Shown: in pieces, positions 1-7,374 of the stretch
Position numbering within the stretch: position 1 is the first letter of the stretch
Layout: each line of letters starts with the position of its first letter
Origin: JBEGQX01 sp041180805
GTDB lineage: Bacteria > Planctomycetota > Planctomycetia > Gemmatales > Gemmataceae
Direction of reading: 5' to 3'
NCBI GenBank assembly: GCA_041180805.1
Contig: JBEGQX010000346.1
Coordinates: 1 to 8,228 of the forward strand
Length of the DNA stretch: 8,228 nucleotides
The notes under the pieces: model-generated
What the model saw: only the letters and a program-made list of their open reading frames with translations
The model's database searches: none
Told to the model about the DNA's origin: nothing
Program-made: the position numbers and the translations under genes

Positions 1-180
1 ATTATTAAACAGGCGCCTGCCAGCCTTAAAAATGGCGGACATTTACTCATGGAGGTTGGTGCTGGCCAGGCAGATGCGGTTACCCGCCTAATCAAGAATA
101 CGGTGGGTTTGGAATCGTTAGCCACGATTTCGGATGGGGCCCAGATACAGCGTGTTGTGCATGCCAGGAAAGCTTTTTAA
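1..180 (+). CDS. prmC: C-terminal end of a PrmC/HemK-like release factor glutamine methyltransferase (5' end outside window)
   Basis: Frame 1 is open from the first base and ends in TAA at 178-180, giving the last 59 residues of a protein that begins left of the window. The fragment contains LKNGGHLLMEVGAGQADAV followed by a short helix and a final strand ending in QRVVHARKAF. This matches the usual end of PrmC, where a 'pGG-LLlEiG--Q---v' segment is followed by a 'D--g--Rvv-a' strand. PrmC methylates the glutamine of the GGQ motif in peptide chain release factors in the cytoplasm. The diagnostic NPPY motif and the SAM-binding motif I would lie upstream and cannot be seen. Another Rossmann-fold methyltransferase with a similar tail is therefore possible. 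There is no obvious terminator after the stop. Confidence 0.72.
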   Translation: MIKQAPASLKNGGHLLMEVGAGQADAVTRLIKNTVGLESLATISDGAQIQRVVHARKAF

Positions 181-257
181 ACATCAATTATTTCTTGTTT
201 GGTCGTTATGAAGATTTAAGATATATGAGTTGGTTTTAGAACCCTTGAGTTCCCGCC
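181..257 (+). promoter_or_regulatory. Intergenic leader before the DUF1549 gene, possible weak promoter
   Basis: This 77-base AT-rich gap separates the prmC-like gene from the DUF1549 gene and is the only place inside the window for a promoter of the three-gene group. A TTGTTT (195-200) with an AGATAT (219-224) at 18-base spacing loosely resembles a sigma-70 promoter, but both boxes are poor matches. A small imperfect palindrome, GGTTTTAGAACC, lies at 232-243. No Shine-Dalgarno sequence precedes the ATG at 258. Read-through from prmC is an equally good explanation for expression. Confidence 0.2.
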
Positions 258-1844
258 ATGCGATTTAATTATTTCTATTCATCTGTGTGTGTTGTTTTTT
301 TCTTCTCAGCCTCCTTGAATGCGAAGGAAGCTTTGCATGAATTGATAGACCGACAGGTCGAGCAGAAAGCAAAGGGAATGGCTGTTGCGGCAATTGCCGA
401 TGATATGGAATTTCTTCGCAGAGCCAGCTTGGATTTTCTGGGTCGCATTCCCACCCTTCAAGAGCAAAAGGATTTTCTCGCAGACAAAAGTACTGATAAA
501 CGAAAAGCCTGGATTGACAAAGCTTTGGCTTCCAAAAGGGGTGCAAAACGGCTGGCAGATTTCTTTCATGTTCATTTCATGGAGCGCTTGGGGGATAACC
601 CTCAATGGCGAGAATACCTTGAAAACTCTTTCTTTGAAAACAAACCATGGAATGTGATGGCTTCTGAAATTCTCAGGGGCAAGCGATCCGAGGAGCAAAA
701 ATCAGGAGCAGGCTTCTTTATTTCCAAGCGGCTGGAAAACTATGGCCAAAACCCGGTCGATTATTCCGGCCTTGCAAGGGATGTTGGAAGGCTGTTTTTA
801 GGCAAAGACCTTCGCTGTGCAGAATGTCATGACCATCTTTTTGTTGAAGAATACAAGCAGCAAGACTTCAAAGGTCTTTTTGCGTTCTTTGAAAATACTT
901 ACCTGAAAGATGCTAAGACCATGCTTGTGGCGGAGAAGTTAACCAGCAAGAAATTGGAATACGCTTCAGTATTCAAGAAAGAGAAAAAAGAAACCGGGCC
1001 GCGTGTTCCAGGTTTGGTGGAGGTATCCATCCCGGATTTTCCAAAGGGGCAAGAGTATCTGGTTCCGCCCGATCCCAAAAAGAAATTGCAAGGAGTGCCA
1101 AAATTCAGCCCTCTCGAGGAATTATCCAAGACTTTGCCTGATTCTGCGAATGCCAGCTTTTCCAGAAATATGGTAAATCGCATTTGGTTTTTTGTCATGG
1201 GGCGGGGATTGGTTCACCCTTTGGACTTACACCATGCCGGAAACCCGGCTTCACACCCTGAACTTTTAGACCTACTTACCAGAGAGTTTCAAACGCATAA
1301 GTATGATGTCCGCTGGTTGATCTCGGAGTTGGCCAAAAGCAAGACCTATCAAAGAGCCAGCAGGATGGATCAAAAATTGCCCGCCAGGGAATTTTTTGTC
1401 TATGGCTTGGAGAAGCGTCTTTCCGCTGAGCAACTTTTGGCATCTATTCTTGTGGCAACAGGCAGGTGGAACAAGGATAAACCAGTCGATGAGACCCCCC
1501 TCCCAGAAGCATTGATGCAAAAGTATATGAAAGCTTTTGCAAATGCCGGCAGAGAGCCTGAGGATGAAATTGCTTTTTCGTTGCAAGCGGCTTTGTTTCT
1601 TTTGAACGATTCCACAGTTTTGAAGCTGTTAGAGGCTGATGAAAATTCCCTGGTGGCCCAGCTTGAAAAAACCATGGATGAGCGAAAAGCAATCGAATTA
1701 GCATGGTTGTCAACATTGATTCGAAAACCATCAGAGGATGAAGTTCAGTCTGCCTTGGAAGTGCTTAAGAAAGCCAAAGATTCCAAATATAAAGTTCTTG
1801 TATGGGGCTTGCTTGCCAGCAGTGAATTTAACCTGAATCACTAG
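258..1844 (+). CDS. Secreted DUF1549/DUF1553 domain protein with CxxCH motif
   Basis: This 528-residue protein belongs to the DUF1549/DUF1553 family, which is abundant in Planctomycetota and has no established biochemical function. Residues 1-22 form a Sec-type signal peptide: a short basic start, a hydrophobic VCVVFFF core and a likely cleavage after SLNA-22, so the protein should act outside the cytoplasm. DUF1549 covers roughly residues 25-215, with the hallmark RRASLDFLGRIPT (54-66) and CAECHDH at 187-193. C187, C190 and H191 form a CxxCH motif like that of c-type haem sites. DUF1553 covers roughly 290-510, with NRIW at 307-310, GRGLVHPLDLHHAGNP and SHPELLDLL. It is shorter than many relatives because it has no N-terminal PSCyt cytochrome domain. 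ATG 258 is the first possible start after an in-frame TGA at 246-248. No Shine-Dalgarno sequence is visible. The DUF1501 gene follows after 19 bases. Confidence 0.93.
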   Translation: MRFNYFYSSVCVVFFFSASLNAKEALHELIDRQVEQKAKGMAVAAIADDMEFLRRASLDFLGRIPTLQEQKDFLADKSTDKRKAWIDKALASKRGAKRLADFFHVHFMERLGDNPQWREYLENSFFENKPWNVMASEILRGKRSEEQKSGAGFFISKRLENYGQNPVDYSGLARDVGRLFLGKDLRCAECHDHLFVEEYKQQDFKGLFAFFENTYLKDAKTMLVAEKLTSKKLEYASVFKKEKKETGPRVPGLVEVSIPDFPKGQEYLVPPDPKKKLQGVPKFSPLEELSKTLPDSANASFSRNMVNRIWFFVMGRGLVHPLDLHHAGNPASHPELLDLLTREFQTHKYDVRWLISELAKSKTYQRASRMDQKLPAREFFVYGLEKRLSAEQLLASILVATGRWNKDKPVDETPLPEALMQKYMKAFANAGREPEDEIAFSLQAALFLLNDSTVLKLLEADENSLVAQLEKTMDERKAIELAWLSTLIRKPSEDEVQSALEVLKKAKDSKYKVLVWGLLASSEFNLNH

Positions 1845-1863
1845 GACAATTGGGCTTGTACCG

Positions 1864-3138
1864 ATGAATAATAATCATAAATGTTTCACCACGGACCACC
1901 AACTTTCCCGAAGGAAATGGTTCAAGCATTTGGGGGTTGTTGGGGCGGCCGGCATGGTTTCCCCCGCATTTGCCGAAGCAATAAAGAAAAAAGACAAGCA
2001 GGTGATGTTTATCTGGTTGGATGGGGGAATCAGTCAGTTGGAAAGCTGGGATCCAAAACCGAATACGACTTTTGGCGGCCCTTTTAGGGCAATACCGACC
2101 AATGTGACAGGCATACATGTTTCCGAACTTCTGCCAAAAACCGCAATGCACATGGATAAGATGGCCATCGTTCGCAGTCTTAGCACCAAGGATAATTCCC
2201 ATAGTGCCGGCGTAGATCGAATCCAGCGGGGTGATCCAAAAAATCGCGGGGTAACTTATCCCTATATTGGTTCTGCAATCAGTAAACTGATGGGCCCGTG
2301 CGAAGAGGGAATGCCTCCCTATGTTTGGATTAAACCCTTGAGCGGAGGATTCATCAGCAAAGATGCTGGCTTTCTAGGTCCCAAATATGGGGCTATTGCT
2401 TTTGGGGATGGGAAGCCACCAGATAATCTTCCCAGGGCCAACACCGTTTCAAAAGAGTTGGATGATATTAGAAAAGAATTTAGAGCGAAGCTGGATTTGC
2501 AGTATCGAAAAGGACGGATGCCAGAAAATTCCGAGGCTGCCACCGCAGTGTTTGACATGGCGGACAAATTGCAGCAAAGGTTGGACCTTTTTGATCCCGC
2601 TAATGTCTCCGCCAAGGATGCGGAACGATATGGCTCATGGGATCTTGGCAGGCATTTATACCTGGGACGCAGAATGCTGGAGGCTGGCGTGCGTTTTGTT
2701 AAGGTTACCTCCTATGGCTGGGATACCCATGGGGATAACTTCAACGGTCATTTAAGCCTGGTTTCCAAATTTGACAAATCTTTTGCAGCTTTAATGGATG
2801 ACTTGCATGATCGCAAAATGCTCGACAATGTTCTGGTAATAGTTCTTTCCGAATTTGGAAGAACACCCAGAATTAATGGTCACCATGGTAGGGACCACTG
2901 GCCCGAGGCATGGTCATGCGCCATGGCTGGGTGCGGGTTGAAGAAAGGACTGGTATCTGGCAAGACAAATGCTCTTGGAACCGAAGTTGAGGGAAAATCT
3001 CACGATATTGGATCTATGTTCCATACTTGGTTCAGTGCTTTGGGCTTGGATTCTGCCAGTCTGGAATATGACAATCAGGGTCAGCCCCTTCCGGTAGCTC
3101 ATGAGGAAGAAAAAGCCGTGACGGAGGTGCTTGCATAA
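1864..3138 (+). CDS. Tat-exported DUF1501 domain protein
   Basis: This 424-residue protein belongs to the DUF1501 family, which is related to sulfatases and the alkaline phosphatase superfamily. The true substrate is unknown. The N-terminus carries a twin-arginine signal, SRRKWFKHLG (R16, R17), then a VVGAAGM hydrophobic stretch and a likely cleavage after AFA-37. It is therefore predicted to be exported already folded. Family hallmarks follow in order: VMFIWLDGGISQLESWDPKP at 47-66, GWDTHGDNF around D287-H289, and SEFGRTPRINGHHGRDHW at about 329-346. The Asp/His residues of the last two blocks are candidate metal ligands by analogy with the superfamily, which is inference. Length is about normal for the family. 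The gene starts 19 bases after the DUF1549 stop with no nearby Shine-Dalgarno sequence. DUF1549 and DUF1501 genes are habitual neighbours in planctomycetes, suggesting a shared extracytoplasmic task. Confidence 0.94.
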   Translation: MNNNHKCFTTDHQLSRRKWFKHLGVVGAAGMVSPAFAEAIKKKDKQVMFIWLDGGISQLESWDPKPNTTFGGPFRAIPTNVTGIHVSELLPKTAMHMDKMAIVRSLSTKDNSHSAGVDRIQRGDPKNRGVTYPYIGSAISKLMGPCEEGMPPYVWIKPLSGGFISKDAGFLGPKYGAIAFGDGKPPDNLPRANTVSKELDDIRKEFRAKLDLQYRKGRMPENSEAATAVFDMADKLQQRLDLFDPANVSAKDAERYGSWDLGRHLYLGRRMLEAGVRFVKVTSYGWDTHGDNFNGHLSLVSKFDKSFAALMDDLHDRKMLDNVLVIVLSEFGRTPRINGHHGRDHWPEAWSCAMAGCGLKKGLVSGKTNALGTEVEGKSHDIGSMFHTWFSALGLDSASLEYDNQGQPLPVAHEEEKAVTEVLA

Positions 3139-3140
3139 TG
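3123..3140 (+). promoter_or_regulatory. Ribosome binding site and TAATG stop/start overlap
   Basis: GGAGGTG at 3123-3129, inside the end of the DUF1501 gene, is a strong Shine-Dalgarno match, with GGAGG lying 10 bases before the ATG at 3138. The TAA stop of DUF1501 (3136-3138) shares its last A with that ATG. This arrangement suggests translational coupling, and it fixes the start of the propeller gene. It is the only strong ribosome binding site in the plus-strand genes. Confidence 0.75.
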
Positions 3141-4199
3141 TTCCTTCAAAAGAAGACTGACCAGCCGGCTGGGAAAACCAAACTCACAAAAACTGTTAAC
3201 CTTCCGTCTCAGGCAAATGCGGCCAGATTCAGCCAGGATGGTAGATTCTTGGTTCTTGGTTGCATGGATGGACAAATACGACTCATCAATGATTCTTACG
3301 AGGAATTACCGCCCATTGCATTACATCAGGGCTGGGTGCAATCCATCGATTGTTCCTCCAAAGATGAAAGTTTTGCAAGCGGTGATTCTTGGGGAGCTCT
3401 GGCCTATCACAAGATTCAACGGGGAAATATTCAAAAAGTCTGGCATAATCCCAAAGCTCATTCTGGTTGGATAAAGAAAATTGCACTTAGCAATGACTCT
3501 AGTACTGTTGCGAGTTGTGCCACTGACCAAATGATACGGCTATTTTCCACCAAGGATGGCTCCAAAATTCGAGAGTGGAGCCATGCTTCATCCCAACCCA
3601 TGGCCTTGTGTTTTTCACCGGATGACAAAACTTTGGTGGTAAGTGATCTAAATGGTAAGTTGGATGAATTTGTAGTGCATAGTGGGGAGAAAAAAAGATC
3701 TTTCGATGCATCTATTTTTTACAAGCTTGATCGGATTCAGGATGTTGGTGGTGTACGTTCGATTGCCTTTAGCCCCGATGGAAATTTAATGGCTTGCGGA
3801 GGCTGTAAGCCTTCCACGGGAGGATTTGTCCAGGGAATGACAATTATTAAAATCTTTGATTGGAATTCCGGCAAGGAACTTAAGACTGTTCAGGGTTCCA
3901 GTGACAATGATGGTTTTGTGCATGACCTTCGTTTTCTGAATAACAAGGAATTGGTGGCTGTAAGCAGTGGGCAACCTGGTAATGGCAAATTGTTTTTCTT
4001 GAATGTAGAGGAAAACCAACCTTATCACACGGTTTCTAATTATCCTAACTGCCATGCTGTTGCTGTTGGCAAAGACGCCAAAAAGCTTGCCATTGTTGCG
4101 ACAAATTCCAACAGTTCCGGAAATGGAAAAGTGTTAGACAAGGAAAAGAAATACCCTGCAAATTTCTCCCCCGTTCATTTTCTGGAACTTCTTTCCTAA
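3138..4199 (+). CDS. WD40-type beta-propeller protein
   Basis: This 353-residue protein is built almost entirely of WD40-like repeats. About seven blades can be traced by their recurring core: ARFSQDGRFLVLG, QSIDCSSKDESFASG, KKIALSNDSSTVASC, ALCFSPDDKTLVVS, RSIAFSPDGNLMACG, HDLRFLNNKELVAVS and HAVAVGKDAKKLAIV. Each is followed by a strand such as QIRLIND or MIRLFST. The blades lack the classical terminal Trp-Asp, so the call rests on the FSPDG-type turns and the repeat spacing. Such propellers normally serve as protein-binding scaffolds. The N-terminus (MFLQKKTDQPAGKTKL) is polar, with neither a Sec nor a Tat signal. An in-frame TGA at 3102-3104 rules out a long N-terminal extension. The gene overlaps the exported DUF1501 gene by one base, so the two are probably co-translated. 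It could scaffold or regulate the neighbouring proteins before export, or the association may be only genomic. Confidence 0.85.
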   Translation: MFLQKKTDQPAGKTKLTKTVNLPSQANAARFSQDGRFLVLGCMDGQIRLINDSYEELPPIALHQGWVQSIDCSSKDESFASGDSWGALAYHKIQRGNIQKVWHNPKAHSGWIKKIALSNDSSTVASCATDQMIRLFSTKDGSKIREWSHASSQPMALCFSPDDKTLVVSDLNGKLDEFVVHSGEKKRSFDASIFYKLDRIQDVGGVRSIAFSPDGNLMACGGCKPSTGGFVQGMTIIKIFDWNSGKELKTVQGSSDNDGFVHDLRFLNNKELVAVSSGQPGNGKLFFLNVEENQPYHTVSNYPNCHAVAVGKDAKKLAIVATNSNSSGNGKVLDKEKKYPANFSPVHFLELLS

Positions 4200-4231
4200 A
4201 TAACCATGAATTACTTGCAAGGTTACCACCG

Positions 4232-4246
4232 CTACCTGTAAGGTAG
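4232..4246 (+). other. Short perfect hairpin in the gap after the propeller gene
   Basis: CTACCT (4232-4237) and AGGTAG (4241-4246) form a six-base-pair stem with a three-base GTA loop, 33 bases after the propeller stop and 36 before the next start. No T-run follows directly: the nearest is TTTT at 4261-4264. It is therefore at best a weak terminator or RNA-processing site. The rest of the 82-base gap (4200-4281) shows no clear promoter. Confidence 0.3.
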
Positions 4247-4281
4247 TTGAGTATCAAATCTTTTGGTATTCGGGGTCATTC

Positions 4282-4761
4282 ATGTCAGAAAAACAGGACT
4301 TCTTCATGGAATTTCTTCGAGAAGAGGGCTATCGCCCGCAACTCGATGAAGATGGTGACATTCTTTTTAAGCACGAGGGGCAGAGTTATCTACTGTTTGT
4401 GGAAAATTCCGACCCGGGATATTTTCGACTTGTATACCCTGCATTTTGGGAAATAAGCACTCCGGATGAGGAGGAAAAATCCAGCCAGTTCATCATGGAC
4501 ATCAATGCCGAGATGAAAGTGGTGAAGTTATACCAGTTGGCGGACAAGTTATGGGCGGCGGTGGAGATGTTTTGTGACCCCATAGAAAATTCCAAAAGTG
4601 TTTTTCAGCGTTGTCTGCGTGTGCTGCAGTTGGCTTCCAACCGGTTTATGGACAAAATGCGAGAATCGCTTGGGCTTCCCGGAAGACCCACAGAGCAGGG
4701 GTTTCATAACCCAACGGATTGGATGGAGAACGAGGAGGAAGGTGGAGAAGAAGAATCCTAG
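4282..4761 (+). CDS. Small YbjN-like (Tir chaperone-type fold) protein
   Basis: This 159-residue soluble protein has no signal peptide or membrane segment. Residues 1-125 resemble the YbjN domain, which shares the fold of type III secretion chaperones. A first helix (FFMEFLREEGY) is followed by strands (DGDILFKHEGQSYLLFVE, FRLVYPAFWEI), then a helix and strand with MKVVKLYQLADKLWAAVEMF, and a final long helix (SVFQRCLRVLQLASNRFMDKM). In other bacteria such proteins are small cytoplasmic factors, often of unclear role. The last 15 residues or so are strongly acidic (ENEEEGGEEES) and probably disordered. ATG 4282 is the first good start in this frame, and only a weak GGGG (4272-4275) precedes it. 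The family assignment comes from the secondary-structure pattern and is less certain than the gene itself. No partner is evident nearby. Confidence 0.72.
   Translation: MSEKQDFFMEFLREEGYRPQLDEDGDILFKHEGQSYLLFVENSDPGYFRLVYPAFWEISTPDEEEKSSQFIMDINAEMKVVKLYQLADKLWAAVEMFCDPIENSKSVFQRCLRVLQLASNRFMDKMRESLGLPGRPTEQGFHNPTDWMENEEEGGEEES
4758..4761. other. CTAG palindrome giving overlapping stop codons on both strands
   Basis: The plus-strand YbjN-like gene ends with TAG at 4759-4761. The minus-strand glycosyltransferase ends with TAG read from 4760 to 4758. Both stops lie within one four-base palindrome, so the convergent genes overlap tail to tail and there is no intergenic room for a terminator between them. 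Confidence 0.9.
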
Positions 4762-6128
4762 GAAAGCTTGTTTTGTTTCTCGGCGAGCAATTCTTCAACT
4801 TTGGCCATCATCGTATGGGCGGCTTTTTCCCAGGTAAACTGGGAAGCGTATAACTTTGCAGCCTCGATTCTTGTCTTGCGTTCTTCCCTGGGCATTTTAA
4901 GAGCTTCGTGCATTTTTTTTGCAATGCTTCTGTGGTCATAGGGATCACAGTACAACGCATGTTCTGCACAAACTTCGGGCATGGGGCCAAGGTCTGAGGT
5001 GATAACCAAGGTTTCTGCCGTCATGGCTTCCAGATTTGGAATACCGAATCCTTCCCAAAGGGAAGGGAAAAGAAAAGCTGTTGCACGATGCATCAAATTT
5101 GCAACCATTTCATCTGATATGTATTCCGTGGCGTGAATGGGAACCACTTTGTTTGTCTCATGGATCAATTTGCGGATTGCATCCTGACCTGGAATCTGAC
5201 CGGCAATGATAATTTGAAACGCATCCCCTGGAAAATCCTGTTTTAGCTTTTGAGCGGCAAGCAAGATCCCAGTGATATTTTTTCTGGGTTCCACCGTTCC
5301 AACAAATAGGAAGTAGGGGATGATTGGGTTAATCCCAAGTTGAAGCAACTGTTCATTCAATTCCCCACAAGGTTTGCGCTTTGAAAAACGTTCGATGTCA
5401 TGTCCCAGATGAATTACCGAGGTCTTGACTTTGGATAAAGGGAAAAAGTAATGCAGGTCTTCTTCTGCAGATCTTGAATCGCAAAAAATATGGTCCGCTC
5501 TTAAAACCATAAGGCTGGTTGCGACATCGAATAACTCCGGTCGCCAACCTTCCCCCTCGTGAATTCTTTTGGGAACCGCATCATAAAACCAGCCTATTTT
5601 TAACACGGAATGGTTCTCTACCGGTAGCGACCAAATATCATCAAACGGTTCAAACGAGATCAAGGCATCCAATTCACTTATGGCAAGCATTTTGTTTTGG
5701 CGAGTCACTTCGTTTGCAATTATGTTTTCGCTAGCGCCAGTAACGGTGGGTGTTTTTTGTGATAATGCGTTAATAAATTGTTTGGTTTTTTGAGCAAGCT
5801 TTCTGGGTAACTTGAAAATACTCTTCAGGATTGGAATAGAAACAGGAGGTAAAAGTTTCTTAAGAACCTTCCGAAATTCAGGGAATGAAACTTTTTCCAG
5901 AGAATTCATTGGAAGAAAAAGAGAGTTGCTATCAAGCCAGGGTTTGAGCTCATCCGAAAAAAAACTGAGCGGACGGCTGTTGGGTATTTTCTCTCCGAGG
6001 CATATTAGGTTGTGATTTTTTGATGGGTTGTTAGCAATCCATTCCACGATGGACCTGGCTGCACGCCTTGCACCTCGGGGATAATGATCCTGCAGATTCT
6101 TTTTCAGAAAAGATATTTTAATAGTCAT
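4758..6128 (-). CDS. GT4-type (GT-B fold) glycosyltransferase
   Basis: This 456-residue protein is a retaining glycosyltransferase of the GT4 class, resembling the mannosyltransferase-like group used in O-antigen and capsule synthesis. It would transfer a sugar from a nucleotide donor to a growing glycan on the cytoplasmic side of the membrane. The N-terminal domain (about 1-265) includes YPRGARRAARSIVEWI, the acceptor-side equivalent of the usual 'GIGRY' loop, and IGWFYDAVPKRIHEG. The C-terminal donor domain starts with FLFVGTVEPRKN (G277, E280, K283) and contains FPSLWEGFGIPNLEAM, where E359 and E367 form the EX7E motif. A Lys-rich stretch near residues 100-135 looks like a linker or insertion. 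The motifs appear intact, so it should be active. It is the last gene of the minus-strand operon. Donor and acceptor cannot be read from the sequence. Confidence 0.93.
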   Translation of the reverse strand: MTIKISFLKKNLQDHYPRGARRAARSIVEWIANNPSKNHNLICLGEKIPNSRPLSFFSDELKPWLDSNSLFLPMNSLEKVSFPEFRKVLKKLLPPVSIPILKSIFKLPRKLAQKTKQFINALSQKTPTVTGASENIIANEVTRQNKMLAISELDALISFEPFDDIWSLPVENHSVLKIGWFYDAVPKRIHEGEGWRPELFDVATSLMVLRADHIFCDSRSAEEDLHYFFPLSKVKTSVIHLGHDIERFSKRKPCGELNEQLLQLGINPIIPYFLFVGTVEPRKNITGILLAAQKLKQDFPGDAFQIIIAGQIPGQDAIRKLIHETNKVVPIHATEYISDEMVANLMHRATAFLFPSLWEGFGIPNLEAMTAETLVITSDLGPMPEVCAEHALYCDPYDHRSIAKKMHEALKMPREERKTRIEAAKLYASQFTWEKAAHTMMAKVEELLAEKQNKLS

Positions 6129-6134
6129 GGCGAA

Positions 6135-6140
6135 TCTCCT
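6135..6140 (-). promoter_or_regulatory. Ribosome binding site of the downstream glycosyltransferase
   Basis: Read on the minus strand, AGGAGA lies six bases before the ATG at 6128-6126. It overlaps the TAG stop of the preceding glycosyltransferase (6141-6139), suggesting translational coupling. It is the clearest ribosome binding site of the minus-strand operon and confirms the start of that gene. Confidence 0.8.
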
Positions 6141-7368
6141 AGTTAGACATACCAGGGATTCCAGCTATCAATTCATTGATAAAGCTTTTGCAATTATGGT
6201 ATTTCCCCCAATTTTTGGCGCATTCCAAGGCCCGGGTTCTTAACGGACCGTAGTTTTCAACAGATGCTGCAATCGCATCTCCCAGACTTTTGGAATCTTC
6301 AGGAATGGCTAATAAACCACCACCTTGTTCCTGTACTTCACGAGCCATCCATGTGCCACGAGATACAACTGTTACTTTGCCTAAGGCCCGTGCTTCTGAA
6401 AATACACCGGAAGTCTGACTGTGGTAATGTTCCAGGGTGTAGGGTAGTACAAAAATGTCGACGCGTTTCATTAGAGCTTTATATTCATCAGAATTTAGAG
6501 CTTCGTGATATAGACTTGTGTATGGCATTTCTTGAAGGATGCGAACCGCCTGGCGAACCTGCCATTCCGGGTGGTTTCGAATATTGGCTTGAATCTCACA
6601 ATGGAAACCAGTCTTGGTAATTTTTCTTGCGACTTCAATAGCTTCTGGAATGTAGTGAAACCCCTTGTTTGTTCTGGCATCACCCATGTATCCAATAACA
6701 AGCGGCTTATCTTGGGGAATGGATGAAATATCGGGTTCAGAGGTATGAGGTATGGGCACTATTTTCATGGGTTCTTCAAAATAATATAAGTACTCGTCAA
6801 TTAGGTCGTTACTATCAGCGAAGAAATGCATCCTGTTTTTTGCGTGGCTTTTTTTAAGGTAATCGAAGCATTTTTTATAAAGGGAGTGGGGAAGCATATC
6901 TTTGGAGAGATTTGGCCTGCTTGTGAAGTGTTTTACCAAGGCGACTTGAACACGGCTTTGGCAGTCTAATCTTTCCGCAAATTTGGTGATCCCCAAAAGG
7001 TCGTTGAATCCAAAGGTTGGGAACAATATCAGGGTCTTTTCACTGTGATTGCAAATTGGAATTAATTTGCAAAGATCTTTTTCCAACGATGCGTTGTGTT
7101 GTAAGAAATTCCATCGACCCCATAAATGTTTTTGAGTGATTTCAGGGAAAACCCGGCATACACCCGGCAGGGGAAAATGATGGAAAAAGCCATACTTGAA
7201 AAAGGGCTCAGCTTGCAAAGATTCTTTTGCTTCGGTTGATATGTCGGAAATCCCCAGTACCGAAACCTTCCAGCCTAGGGATAGGGCAATTTCCCGGATC
7301 GATTTGCAATACTCGAAGGAATGCCCTTGGAAATTTTTCAGGGTATGGTCTGCAATAATTAGGTGCAT
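6139..7368 (-). CDS. GT4-like glycosyltransferase with altered EX7E motif
   Basis: This 409-residue protein has the two-domain GT-B layout. The N-terminal half begins MHLIIADHTLKNFQGHSFEY, a strand-loop-helix with a Gly-His suited to acceptor binding. The C-terminal half begins VIGYMGDARTNKGFHYIPEA (M228-A243), the usual start of a GT4 donor domain. The donor-site block is LEHYHSQTSGVFSEARALGK: E325 is the second Glu of EX7E, but the first position is S317. The following VTVVSRGTWMAREVQEQGGGLLAI matches the normal end of the nucleotide-sugar site. There is no signal peptide or membrane segment, so it is likely cytoplasmic or peripheral. It lies 6 bases after the methyltransferase stop and 10 before the next glycosyltransferase. 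Its start has only a weak AGGG upstream. Class-level function is fairly sure; the sugar and acceptor are unknown. Confidence 0.86.
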   Translation of the reverse strand: MHLIIADHTLKNFQGHSFEYCKSIREIALSLGWKVSVLGISDISTEAKESLQAEPFFKYGFFHHFPLPGVCRVFPEITQKHLWGRWNFLQHNASLEKDLCKLIPICNHSEKTLILFPTFGFNDLLGITKFAERLDCQSRVQVALVKHFTSRPNLSKDMLPHSLYKKCFDYLKKSHAKNRMHFFADSNDLIDEYLYYFEEPMKIVPIPHTSEPDISSIPQDKPLVIGYMGDARTNKGFHYIPEAIEVARKITKTGFHCEIQANIRNHPEWQVRQAVRILQEMPYTSLYHEALNSDEYKALMKRVDIFVLPYTLEHYHSQTSGVFSEARALGKVTVVSRGTWMAREVQEQGGGLLAIPEDSKSLGDAIAASVENYGPLRTRALECAKNWGKYHNCKSFINELIAGIPGMSN

Positions 7369-7374
7369 GGCTTG

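Noticed and set aside
232..243. GGTTTTAGAACC palindrome before the DUF1549 gene as an operator
   Set aside because: It is short and imperfect, occurs once, and has no nearby regulator gene. Chance occurrence is likely.
306..698. Antisense open frame of 130 codons inside the DUF1549 gene
   Set aside because: It lies entirely opposite a well-supported gene and has no recognisable domain. It is best explained as a shadow frame.
1828..2202. Antisense open frame of 124 codons across the start of the DUF1501 gene
   Set aside because: It overlaps the 3' end of one solid gene and the Tat signal region of another. The product has no family features.
2387..2755. Plus-strand open frame of 122 codons within the DUF1501 gene
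   Set aside because: It is a different frame of a strongly conserved domain. Its translation shows no plausible protein pattern.
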